NCBI GenBank assembly: GCA_029863825.1
Contig: JAOTUP010000185.1
Span: 1 to 5,227 of the forward strand
DNA from: Acidobacteriota bacterium
GTDB lineage: Bacteria > Acidobacteriota > Thermoanaerobaculia > Multivoradales > JAHEKO01
DNA: 5,227 nt
Reading direction: 5' to 3'
Shown here: positions 1 through 5,227 of the stretch, one piece after another
Layout of the letters: each line of letters starts with the position of its first letter
Position numbering within the stretch: the stretch's first letter is position 1
Made by a program: the position numbers and the translations under genes
The notes under the pieces: model-generated
The model's input: only the letters and a program-made list of their open reading frames with translations
Told to the model about the DNA's origin: nothing
Database searches by the model: none

Positions 1-59
1 ATTCGAACCCGCGACCCCAACCTTGGCAAGGTTGTGCTCTACCACTGAGCTATTCCCGC
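1..59 (-). tRNA. tRNA-Gly (anticodon GCC), 3' end cut by the window edge
   Basis: Read on the minus strand from base 59, the sequence begins GCGGGAATAGCTCAGTGG, a typical tRNA acceptor 5' strand and D-arm. It continues with a 5-bp anticodon stem (CAACC/GGTTG) around a loop TTGCCAA, whose anticodon GCC reads glycine codons GGC and GGU. The variable region and the T-arm start GGGTTCGAAT follow. The 3' half of the T stem, the 3' acceptor strand and any encoded CCA lie beyond the left edge. The identity rests on the visible anticodon and the close match to the usual bacterial tRNA-Gly(GCC). It has its own promoter just upstream and so is probably not part of the yraN-ending operon. Confidence 0.96.
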
Positions 60-71
60 CCGCGGACAGGA

Positions 72-100
72 AGGATAGTGGCGGCGGCAGACGCTGTCAA
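72..100 (-). promoter_or_regulatory. sigma70-type promoter of tRNA-Gly
   Basis: On the minus strand a perfect TTGACA -35 hexamer (bases 100-95) is followed by exactly 17 bases and then TATCCT (bases 77-72), a good -10 hexamer. Transcription would start at about base 65, only about 6 bases before the mature tRNA 5' end. Both hexamers and the optimal spacing are seen directly. That it drives the tRNA is inferred from position and strand. Confidence 0.85.
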
Positions 101-138
101 GAACGCCGCACACCCGAGATACGCACACGGAATGCACC

Positions 139-534
139 TCAGCGCGCCTCCGGTACTCGAAACGCGTCACGCACGAGAACGAAGCTCCACCTTCGATCCG
201 ACTTGTCGATCGCCAAGACGTCGAAGCGGCATGGACCCTGCCAGTCCGTTGACGCCAGGAACAGACTCGCCGCATTACAGAGCCGCTGCTGCTTGCGTGG
301 CGAAACGGCTTCGGCGGCGTACCCGAAACGGCTCCCCTGCCGCGCCTTGACCTCGATGAAGCACAGCGTGTCACCTTCGGTGGCGATGACGTCGATCTCC
401 CCCGGCTTGGTCGAATAGTTGACCGTGACGATAACGAAGCCCTGCCGACACAGCCACTTTTGCGCCGCATCCTCGGCCACCTGACCCCGCGCGCGCGTGC
501 TGAGCGCGGTAGAGAACCCGCGTAGCGACCTCAC
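139..534 (-). CDS. yraN: YraN/UPF0102 family protein with endonuclease-like fold
   Basis: This is a 131-residue protein of the YraN (UPF0102) family, which has the restriction-endonuclease-like fold. Its cellular role is not firmly established; a nuclease role in recombination or repair has been proposed from fold similarity. The family signature is complete: an N-terminal helix with a conserved Glu (E21, RGQVAEDAA), GEIDVIA at 45-51 with Asp48, FIEVKAR at 59-65 with Glu61 and Lys63 (the D...ExK nuclease core), and SPRKQQRL at 78-85 with the usual Lys/Gln helix. The C-terminal strand RFDVLAID is also typical. Length is normal for the family. The start is a GTG whose first bases overlap the cysS stop (GTGA, 4-base overlap), with GGAAG at 544-540 as ribosome binding site, 5 bases ahead. 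It is the last gene of the operon. No convincing terminator hairpin is seen between its TGA stop and the tRNA promoter. Confidence 0.93.
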   Translation of the reverse strand: MRSLRGFSTALSTRARGQVAEDAAQKWLCRQGFVIVTVNYSTKPGEIDVIATEGDTLCFIEVKARQGSRFGYAAEAVSPRKQQRLCNAASLFLASTDWQGPCRFDVLAIDKSDRRWSFVLVRDAFRVPEAR

Positions 535-1997
535 TGGCGCTTCCAGCGGACCCCCTGCGGGGTGTCCTCGAGAATGATCCCCTGCGCCGCGAGCTCGTCC
601 CGGATCTCGTCGGCGCGAGCGAAATCCCGAGCTTCTCGTGCCGATCCACGCTCCACGATCAGCGCCTCGATCTCCTCGGCGCCGAGCTCGTCGCTCGCCT
701 CGTCGTTCGCCCAGCGCGCAGGATTCAGAACACCGAAGACGCCGTCGACCGTTTCGAGAGCATCCACAATCCGCTGTCGGTCACCCCGTCCGAGCGTCGA
801 CTCCTCGATCGCGATGTTCACGACCTTGACGAGATCGAAAAGCGACGCCAGGGCCTTCGACACATTGAGGTCGTCGGCCAGGCCGGCTGTGAAGCGCGCA
901 TTCATGAGCTCAATCGCCTGCGTGATCTCCGGCGTCTCGTCCCTTGCCTCCGAGGCATGCTCGAGACGAAACCTCATCTCGTCCACCCGCTTGAGCGTGG
1001 CCGCGGCGTCCTCGAGCGCGGCAAACGAGAAGTTGAGCTTCTTGCGATAGTGGGTGGTCAGAAAGAGAAAGCGAATCGCTCGCGCGTCGAGGCCGCGATC
1101 CAGCAGCTCCTGCAGGGTGTACTGGTTGCCGAGCGACTTCGACATCTTCTCACCGTCCACGATCAGGTGTTCGGCGTGCAGCCACAACCGGGAGAACACC
1201 TTGCCGGTGGCGGACTCGCTCTGGGCGATCTCGTTCTCATGGTGAGGAAAAATGTTGTCGACACCCCCGCAATGGATATCGAAGCTCTCTCCCAGGTACT
1301 TCATGCTCATCGCCGAGCACTCCAGGTGCCATCCCGGCCGCCCTCGGCCCCACGGTGAATCCCAGGCCGGCTCGCCCGGCTTGGCTTCCTTCCATAAGAC
1401 GAAATCGCGCACGTCTTCCTTTTCGTATTCGTCGGCAGCGACACGCTCGCCACGGCGCACCTGTTCGAGATCGATGCCCGACAGCCGCCCGTAATCATCA
1501 TCCTCGGAAATGCGAAAGAAGACCGATCCCTCGCTCTTGTACGCATAGCCCTTGGTGACAAGCGCCGCGACGAGCTCGATCATCTCGCCTACATGCTCGG
1601 TCGCGCGCGGATAGTGCTCGGCCCGTTCGACGTGCAGCCGATCCAGGTCACGAAAGAACGATTCGATGAACGGCGCCGTGTAGTCATCGAGCGACATTCC
1701 GGCCTCGGCCGCGCGATCGATCGTCTTGTCGTCGATGTCGGTGAGGTTCATCACCTGAACGACGCGATAGCCGAGGTGCCGCAGCGTCCGTCGCAGCAAG
1801 TCTTCATAGACGAACGTACGGAGGTTACCGATGTGCGCGTGATCGTAAACGGTCGGGCCGCAAGTGTAGAGGTGGACCTCCGCCGGATCGACCGTCTCGA
1901 GCCGCATCCGGCGCCGTCCTTCGGTGTTGAAGAAGACCGGAGCGAGAGCAATCTCGGACGGCGCTAAATTTTGGATTCGACGCTGCCCGCCAGCCAT
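531..1997 (-). CDS. cysS: cysteinyl-tRNA synthetase (class I)
   Basis: The enzyme charges tRNA-Cys with cysteine using ATP, in the cytoplasm. The 488-residue protein has the full set of CysRS signatures. CGPTVYDHAHIGN at 46-58 contains the HIGH-type motif. GWHLECSAM at 222-230 is next, followed by HCGGVDNIFPHHENEIAQSE at 242-261 and GEKMSKSLGN at 282-291, the KMSKS loop. By comparison with the family, the zinc ligands are Cys46, Cys227, His252 and Glu256. A DALR-type anticodon-binding helical domain follows (about 350-430), then the small C-terminal domain ending TPQGVRWKRQ. The ATG at 1997 is the only ATG, GTG or TTG start upstream of the FFNT segment (22-25) that normally opens the fold. 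This gives about 18 residues more than many family members and a 34-base overlap with the lipoprotein gene. A weak GGGGA (2008-2004) lies 6 bases upstream. The TGA stop overlaps the yraN GTG. Confidence 0.98.
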   Translation of the reverse strand: MAGGQRRIQNLAPSEIALAPVFFNTEGRRRMRLETVDPAEVHLYTCGPTVYDHAHIGNLRTFVYEDLLRRTLRHLGYRVVQVMNLTDIDDKTIDRAAEAGMSLDDYTAPFIESFFRDLDRLHVERAEHYPRATEHVGEMIELVAALVTKGYAYKSEGSVFFRISEDDDYGRLSGIDLEQVRRGERVAADEYEKEDVRDFVLWKEAKPGEPAWDSPWGRGRPGWHLECSAMSMKYLGESFDIHCGGVDNIFPHHENEIAQSESATGKVFSRLWLHAEHLIVDGEKMSKSLGNQYTLQELLDRGLDARAIRFLFLTTHYRKKLNFSFAALEDAAATLKRVDEMRFRLEHASEARDETPEITQAIELMNARFTAGLADDLNVSKALASLFDLVKVVNIAIEESTLGRGDRQRIVDALETVDGVFGVLNPARWANDEASDELGAEEIEALIVERGSAREARDFARADEIRDELAAQGIILEDTPQGVRWKRQ

Positions 1998-2554
1998 TGG
2001 GAGTCCCCATCAATGTCGCCGGCAGCATTCACGACGTCGTTGTCGCTGAATGTCAATTCACCCGTTCCGGCAACGACCTCATTGATGAACTCGAGAGTCA
2101 GGAGAACTCCCGATCCACTGACGCCCTCCTCCTCGCCAACCCGGGTGATCCCGACAACGATATTGCCGGAAGGTCTGCGATCCACAAGAATCTGCGTCTC
2201 GACCGAACCACCTTCATTGAGGAAGCTTCCTTCGCTGAAGTTGCCGCGCCTCCAGGTGATGAGGTCGGTCGGATACTGGAGATCGAAGCTGACGCCGTAG
2301 ACGTCCTCGAGCTCATTGGCACGCACTTCGACAACGAACCTCGCATCGGTGTTCGTCGTATCGATACCCTCCAGGAAGATCGTGTTGTCGCCCGGCATTG
2401 CCTCGGCGGTGAAGAATATGCCCTCCGACGGTGGCGGCGGCGGTGGTGGTGGCGGCGGTGGTGTCGTTGGGCTGCCGCCACCGCCTCCGCCGCCGCAACC
2501 CAGAGTCAGCCCAGCGACGATCAGTCCCACATGGAGAAGTCTCCAGGAACTCAT
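1964..2554 (-). CDS. cohesin-like lipoprotein with poly-Gly and poly-Pro linker
   Basis: This is a 196-residue predicted lipoprotein. Residues 1-20 look like a lipoprotein signal: Arg5, hydrophobic core LLHVGLIVAGLTLG, then Cys20. The lipobox LTLGC has Thr rather than Leu at -3, but still fits the relaxed pattern. Seven Gly (21-27), SPTT and eleven consecutive Pro (32-42) form a linker. Residues of about 50-190 are beta-rich, with ARFVVEVRANELEDVYGVSF followed by DLQYPTDLITW and later GVLLTLEFINEV. This resembles the cohesin/carbohydrate-binding-like fold found in many Gram-negative surface proteins. No dockerin or enzyme domain is visible, so cellulosome function should not be assumed. The start ATG overlaps the def stop (ATGA) and has GAGG (2565-2562) 7 bases ahead. 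The stop is a TAG at 1966-1964, inside the cysS start region. An envelope protein between def and cysS is unusual. The lipoprotein call is firm, the cohesin fold moderately so, and the function is unknown. Confidence 0.85.
   Translation of the reverse strand: MSSWRLLHVGLIVAGLTLGCGGGGGGGSPTTPPPPPPPPPPPSEGIFFTAEAMPGDNTIFLEGIDTTNTDARFVVEVRANELEDVYGVSFDLQYPTDLITWRRGNFSEGSFLNEGGSVETQILVDRRPSGNIVVGITRVGEEEGVSGSGVLLTLEFINEVVAGTGELTFSDNDVVNAAGDIDGDSQWLAGSVESKI
2429..2494 (-). repeat. triplet-repeat tract: GGN run and CCN run in a lipoprotein linker
   Basis: Seven Gly codons (2494-2474) and eleven Pro codons (2461-2429), with only 12 bases between them, form low-complexity GGN and CCN runs. The two runs are nearly complementary: in the best register I found, 16 of 18 bases pair. 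The mRNA could therefore fold into a strong hairpin shortly after the signal-peptide codons. Such tracts are also prone to slippage and assembly error, although the reading frame is intact here. Confidence 0.8.
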
Positions 2555-3069
2555 ACCGCCACCTCGGACTCTTGCTCCAGACGCCGCAAGTGGCGGCGCG
2601 CCTTTTCTTTCTTGAGACCGCGCAAGTGATCGACGAACAAGACACCAGCCAGATGGTCGACCTCGTGGCAGATGACCCGCGCGAGGAAGCCTTCGGCCTC
2701 CAATCGAAACTTCTTTCCTTCGACGTCCATTGCCTCAACGACGATCCAACCCGGTCGCTTCACTGTTTCCGAAAGCTCGGGGATGGACAAGCATCCCTCG
2801 AGATCCGTCTCGGCGCCGGACTGCTCGACAATCACCGGATTGACGAGAATATGCAGGCCACCCTCCTCCTCGCCCACCGTCACGTCGACGACCGCAACCC
2901 GCGACCCCACTCCCACCTGGGGCGCCGCGAGACCGACGCCGGGCGCTGCATACATAGTCTCGACCAGATTCCGTACCAGCCCGGCAAGTCGAGCGTCGAA
3001 CCGCTCCACGTCGGCACAGGCAACCCGCAAGACAGGGTCCGGGTAGAGGCGAATTGGTAGCACCGACAC
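2551..3069 (-). CDS. def: peptide deformylase
   Basis: This metalloenzyme removes the formyl group from the N-terminal Met of new proteins at the ribosome. The 172-residue sequence has all three family motifs intact: GVGLAAPQ at 44-51 (motif 1), EGCLS at 91-95 with metal ligand Cys93, and HEVDH at 135-139 with ligands His135 and His139 and catalytic Glu136. EGCLSIP is the form seen in typical bacterial active deformylases. The C-terminal tail from about 150 is basic and helical. The start is GTG at 3069, two bases after the TGA of the upstream gene, with AAGGA nine bases ahead inside that gene. A second in-frame GTG at codon 3 (3063) cannot be excluded. The frequent partner fmt (Met-tRNA formyltransferase) is not in this window. 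The TGA stop overlaps the ATG of the lipoprotein gene, which indicates translational coupling. Confidence 0.98.
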   Translation of the reverse strand: MSVLPIRLYPDPVLRVACADVERFDARLAGLVRNLVETMYAAPGVGLAAPQVGVGSRVAVVDVTVGEEEGGLHILVNPVIVEQSGAETDLEGCLSIPELSETVKRPGWIVVEAMDVEGKKFRLEAEGFLARVICHEVDHLAGVLFVDHLRGLKKEKARRHLRRLEQESEVAV

Positions 3070-3071
3070 GT

Positions 3072-3968
3072 TCAGGATTCCTTCTTCAGAACCGCCATCT
3101 TGGAAACAGCGGCGGCCACTTGCTGATCGTGCCGCTCGGCCCGAAATGCCTCGATCAGACTGCGGGGGTCCGCTTCCCCTTTGAGCGACTCAGCGAGTCC
3201 CTCGCGGTCCAGCACCAACACGACGGTTTTCGTTGACGATACATAGACCGCCGGCCACGGCTGCTGCTCGAAGAGGGCGCGCTCGCCGACTAGATCGCCG
3301 GTGTCAAAACAACGAATGTCGGTGATTGATCCGTTGGGCAAGATAACCCGGGCGCAAATCTCGCCGTCGATGATCCACGCCAGCTCATCTCGACGAACAC
3401 CGGCGCTGACGTACTCTTCATCGGGTGCAAACTCCCGAAGCTGCATGTTCGGCAACACCCTTCGCAGCTGGTCTTCGGTCAATCGCCCGAGGATCTCTCC
3501 TTTGACCATCTCGTTCCACAATCGCCCGACTTTCAGCCCCTCTGCCCGCGACAGACTGTCGACAACGACCTGCCGGAGATGATCGAGTCGCTTCATTCGC
3601 GTCAGGCGGCGGGATTTCGCCATCAGGCGCTCATCTTCAGGCACGAATCGGGAGACCTTGGCAACCAGCGCGTAGGCCTTGTCGTAAAAGCCGTCCTTTT
3701 CAAAACCGTCGGAGACGCGCAGGTATTCTTCGACGCTCTCCGGCCGGCGACCGATCTTCATCAGCAAGTCCGCCAGTCTGAGACGCGAGTGATGGTCCTT
3801 CGGCCGCCGTCTCACTCGTTCCTGGAGCTGAGCGAGCGCGTCCTCGTAGCGGCCCAGGTTGATTAGATCACCACTGGACAGATCGCCCGAAGCCTTCTTC
3901 CCGGCCTTGCCGCCCTTTGTCTGACCCAACCAATCCTTGAGAGCCACAGCGAGAGTCCTTTCGCCCAT
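3072..3968 (-). CDS. TPR and cyclic-nucleotide-binding-fold protein without a DNA-binding domain
   Basis: This is a 298-residue soluble protein (291 if it starts at the GTG at 3947). A short basic Gly/Lys stretch (16-25) is followed by TPR-like helices at about 34-110 (LINLGRYEDALAQLQERV; RLRLADLLMKIGRRPESVEEY; FYDKAYALVAKVSRFVPED), a helical linker with many Arg residues (115-155), and a Crp-type cNMP-binding beta roll at about 160-260 (LAWIIDGEICARVILPNGS). It ends soon after the roll, so it lacks the helix-turn-helix of Crp/Fnr regulators. The phosphate-binding cassette GDLVGERALFEQQPWPA (223-239) keeps Gly227 and Glu228, but Trp237 stands where the phosphate-binding Arg normally sits. Canonical cAMP or cGMP binding is therefore doubtful. 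It is probably a protein-interaction or sensory adaptor. It heads the operon and its TGA lies two bases before def. The domains are confident, the role is unknown. Confidence 0.88.
   Translation of the reverse strand: MGERTLAVALKDWLGQTKGGKAGKKASGDLSSGDLINLGRYEDALAQLQERVRRRPKDHHSRLRLADLLMKIGRRPESVEEYLRVSDGFEKDGFYDKAYALVAKVSRFVPEDERLMAKSRRLTRMKRLDHLRQVVVDSLSRAEGLKVGRLWNEMVKGEILGRLTEDQLRRVLPNMQLREFAPDEEYVSAGVRRDELAWIIDGEICARVILPNGSITDIRCFDTGDLVGERALFEQQPWPAVYVSSTKTVVLVLDREGLAESLKGEADPRSLIEAFRAERHDQQVAAAVSKMAVLKKES
3945..3960 (-). promoter_or_regulatory. ribosome binding site favouring an internal GTG start
   Basis: AAGGA (3960-3956) lies exactly 8 bases before an in-frame GTG (3947-3945), codon 8 of the long reading of the TPR-cNBD gene. 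The upstream ATG at 3968 has no comparable purine-rich site at the right distance. The likely protein then begins MALKDWLGQTKGGK. This is judged from spacing alone. Confidence 0.6.
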
Positions 3969-3983
3969 TCAGCCGACTTGTCA

Positions 3984-4035
3984 TTCCCCGGGGACGGCCA
4001 GCGTTGCCGTCAGGCGACGACCGCCGCCCGGGGAA
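3984..4035 (-). promoter_or_regulatory. two-part inverted repeat in the operon leader
   Basis: TTCCCCGGG (3984-3992) is perfectly matched by CCCGGGGAA (4027-4035), a 9-bp outer stem. Immediately inside the left arm, GACGGC (3993-3998) pairs with GCCGTC (4006-4011) around a 7-base loop, and 15 bases (4012-4026) are left as a one-sided bulge. If transcription starts near 4034, the structure would form at the very 5' end of the operon mRNA. No U-run follows it on the minus strand, so it is not a standard intrinsic terminator. It could be a leader hairpin, an operator-like palindrome, or chance in GC-rich DNA. Confidence 0.45.
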
Positions 4036-4040
4036 CCCGG

Positions 4041-4069
4041 ATTATAGCGGCAAACTGCCCGTATCTTCA
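4041..4069 (-). promoter_or_regulatory. probable promoter of the leftward operon
   Basis: On the minus strand a perfect TATAAT -10 hexamer occupies 4046-4041. The best -35 at 17-base spacing is TGAAGA (4069-4064), which matches TTGACA at only three positions. CTGAAG at 18-base spacing is equally poor. The predicted start is near 4034, giving a leader of about 66 bases to the ATG or about 87 to the GTG of the first gene. The -10 is striking in such GC-rich DNA, but the weak -35 suggests activator help or modest strength. Confidence 0.55.
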
Positions 4070-4120
4070 GGCCGCAGCTCACCGTGCCCGCTGGTACGAG
4101 AGTTGCTGTTATCTTCCGAC

Positions 4121-4136
4121 GAGAGGGGATACGACA
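4121..4136 (+). promoter_or_regulatory. ribosome binding site of the FecR-domain gene
   Basis: GAGAGGGGA (4121-4129) lies 7 bases ahead of the ATG at 4137, a strong Shine-Dalgarno match that fixes the start. No convincing plus-strand promoter pair was found upstream of it. Confidence 0.8.
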
Positions 4137-5227
4137 ATGACTGGCACCTACTCGTCGCGCATTCTGACCGGCTTCAGCTTGGCCGTTCTCTGCGCCGCAG
4201 CGGCCGCACCCGTCGCCGCTACGGACGCAGACTACGGCTACGGCTTCTACCGCACCGTCGAGGGCGAAGCGCTGCTGACAACCCTCGAAGACGACGCGGA
4301 AGCCCTCGAGATCGAGCCCAACTATCCGGTGCTGGTAGGTGACAGGCTGTGGGTTCCAGCCGGAGCGCGGGTGGAAGCCGTGCTGCCTGACAAGTCCGTC
4401 CTGAGACTCGGCGAGGAAACCGAGGTCTTTTTCGAGAGTCTCACCGGGTCCGCCGATGCGGCGGACGACGCCACGACGATCCTGCACCTCCTGGAAGGCG
4501 AAATGCAGGTCGTTGGCGAGAGTTACGTGCTGTCGGATGATCCGGTGCGCATCGATACGTCGAACAGTCGCGTCTTCCTGCAGTTCCCCGGCACATATCG
4601 GCTGACCTCCGACGGACGCGGCTGGACCGAAGTCGTCGTCCGCGGAGGATTCGCCGAGATCAATACCGAGCGCGGCTCGGTCGTCTTGAGAGACGGAGAA
4701 AGCGCCGAGATCGCAGGCGATGACAGGCCGGAGGTTTCGATCGCCGCCGCCGGCTCGTGGAACCGACTCGAGCGGTGGGGTGCGGAGCTGTCGAATGAGG
4801 CACTGGCAGGGGTCGAGAATGTCGACGCCTCCCTGGGCTACGCGGCAGCGCCCTTGGAGCGCTCCGGGTACTGGGTGTCAGTGACCGGGCGGAGGGCATG
4901 GAGGCCCAGTGTCCGCGTGGGATGGCGACCGTACAGCGACGGCTGGTGGGTACACACGCCGAGCGGCCTGTCGTGGGTCGCCTACGAGCCCTGGGGCTGG
5001 GTGACCAGCCACTATGGAGCTTGGGACTACCTCCCCGGTTACGGGTGGCTGTGGTTTCCAGGGGCGTCCTACTCCCCGGCCTGGGTCTACTGGTACTGGG
5101 GACCGACACATACGGCGTGGGTTCCGACCGGGTACTACACTCGTTTCTATGGCCCACGCTACGGCTGGGACTTTCACTACGGCGTCTATGGCTGGGCAGG
5201 TGGCTACTGGGATAGTTGGAGCCATTG
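4137..5227 (+). CDS. secreted FecR-domain protein with Trp/Tyr-rich DUF6600-like region, 3' end missing
   Basis: The frame is open from the ATG to the right edge, 363 codons without a stop, so the gene is truncated by the window. Residues 1-28 form a Sec-type signal peptide: Arg8, hydrophobic stretch ILTGFSLAVLCAAAAA, likely cleavage after VAA at 26-28. About 60-190 resembles a FecR domain: YPVLVGDRLWVPAGARVEAV, then DKSVLRLGEETEVFF, a second half with LLEGEMQVVG, and RGGFAEINTERGSVVLRDGE. From 244 on the sequence changes to GYWVSVTGRRAWRPSVRVGW, SWVAYEPWGWVTSHYGAW and LPGYGWLWFPGASYSPAW, the pattern of DUF6600-type proteins. By my count there are 19 Trp and 16 Tyr in residues 244-363. No FecI sigma factor or TonB receptor is adjacent in the window and there is no transmembrane segment after the signal, so it is probably a periplasmic or surface structural protein and not an anti-sigma regulator. 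It is divergent from the operon. The exact function is unknown. Confidence 0.87.
   Translation, partial: MTGTYSSRILTGFSLAVLCAAAAAPVAATDADYGYGFYRTVEGEALLTTLEDDAEALEIEPNYPVLVGDRLWVPAGARVEAVLPDKSVLRLGEETEVFFESLTGSADAADDATTILHLLEGEMQVVGESYVLSDDPVRIDTSNSRVFLQFPGTYRLTSDGRGWTEVVVRGGFAEINTERGSVVLRDGESAEIAGDDRPEVSIAAAGSWNRLERWGAELSNEALAGVENVDASLGYAAAPLERSGYWVSVTGRRAWRPSVRVGWRPYSDGWWVHTPSGLSWVAYEPWGWVTSHYGAWDYLPGYGWLWFPGASYSPAWVYWYWGPTHTAWVPTGYYTRFYGPRYGWDFHYGVYGWAGGYWDSWSH

Noticed and set aside
1997..2629. Plus-strand open frame of 210 codons opposite the lipoprotein and the end of def
   Set aside because: It is antisense to two well-supported genes, has low-complexity Trp/Arg runs produced by reading the Gly/Pro codon tract backwards, and shows no recognisable domain.
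2431..3060. Plus-strand open frame of 209 codons opposite def
   Set aside because: def has all catalytic motifs on the minus strand. The antisense frame is a by-product of high GC content.
3984..4035. Inverted repeat as an intrinsic terminator
   Set aside because: No T-run follows either arm on either strand, and the position is at the start of transcription units, not the end.
4062..4115. Two TATCTT hexamers (4062-4067 and 4110-4115) as possible -10 boxes for the FecR-domain gene
   Set aside because: Neither has a recognisable -35 at 16-18 bases upstream, so no plus-strand promoter is claimed.
4004..4342. Plus-strand open frame of 112 codons overlapping the start of the FecR-domain gene
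   Set aside because: It is Arg/Ser-rich shadow coding in another frame and lacks a domain. The ATG at 4137 has the clear ribosome binding site.
3981..4487. Minus-strand open frame of 168 codons across the intergenic region and the FecR-domain gene
   Set aside because: The plus-strand frame has a signal peptide, a strong ribosome site and FecR-type sequence. The antisense frame has no recognisable features.
1..5227. Mobile elements, CRISPR arrays, toxin-antitoxin or defence modules
   Set aside because: No transposase, integrase, regularly spaced repeats or recognisable defence domains are present. The YraN nuclease-like fold is a widespread core-genome family and not by itself a defence gene.

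Overview
The window is GC-rich bacterial chromosome carrying one leftward (minus-strand) five-gene operon. A tRNA gene lies beyond its downstream end, and a divergent plus-strand gene for an exported protein lies at its upstream end. The high GC, the Gly-run/Pro-run cohesin lipoprotein, the TPR plus cyclic-nucleotide-binding protein and the FecR/DUF6600-type exported protein together suggest an environmental Acidobacteriota-like or deltaproteobacterial-like genome. That assignment is inferred from gene style and is not proven by a marker.

Layout from left to right. Positions 1-59 hold the 5' part of a minus-strand tRNA-Gly(GCC) that is cut by the window edge. A near-consensus sigma70 promoter for it sits at 72-100. 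Then comes the leftward operon, listed here in transcription order: a TPR + cNMP-binding-fold protein (3968/3947 to 3072), peptide deformylase def (3069-2551), a Gly/Pro-rich cohesin-like lipoprotein (2554-1964), cysteinyl-tRNA synthetase cysS (1997-531) and a YraN/UPF0102 nuclease-fold protein (534-139). The junctions are a 2-base gap, a 4-base overlap, a 34-base overlap and a 4-base overlap, so the five genes are almost certainly co-transcribed and translationally coupled. The region at about 3969-4136 is a divergent intergenic region. It has a perfect TATAAT -10 box for the operon and a two-part inverted repeat in the predicted leader. From 4137 to the right edge runs an open plus-strand gene for a secreted FecR-domain protein with an extremely Trp/Tyr-rich C-terminal region. 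It has no stop codon inside the window.

How the genes fit together. def and cysS are core translation genes (N-terminal deformylation and tRNA-Cys charging), and the tRNA-Gly fits that theme. The TPR-cNBD protein at the head of the operon could be a sensory or adaptor protein, but its phosphate-binding cassette lacks the usual Arg, so cAMP binding is doubtful. The cohesin-like lipoprotein between def and cysS is the odd member. I see no phage, transposon, CRISPR, toxin-antitoxin or obviously new defence system here. The points most worth a second look are the degenerate cNBD protein, the embedded lipoprotein with complementary Gly/Pro codon runs, the leader inverted repeat and the Trp/Tyr-rich exported protein.
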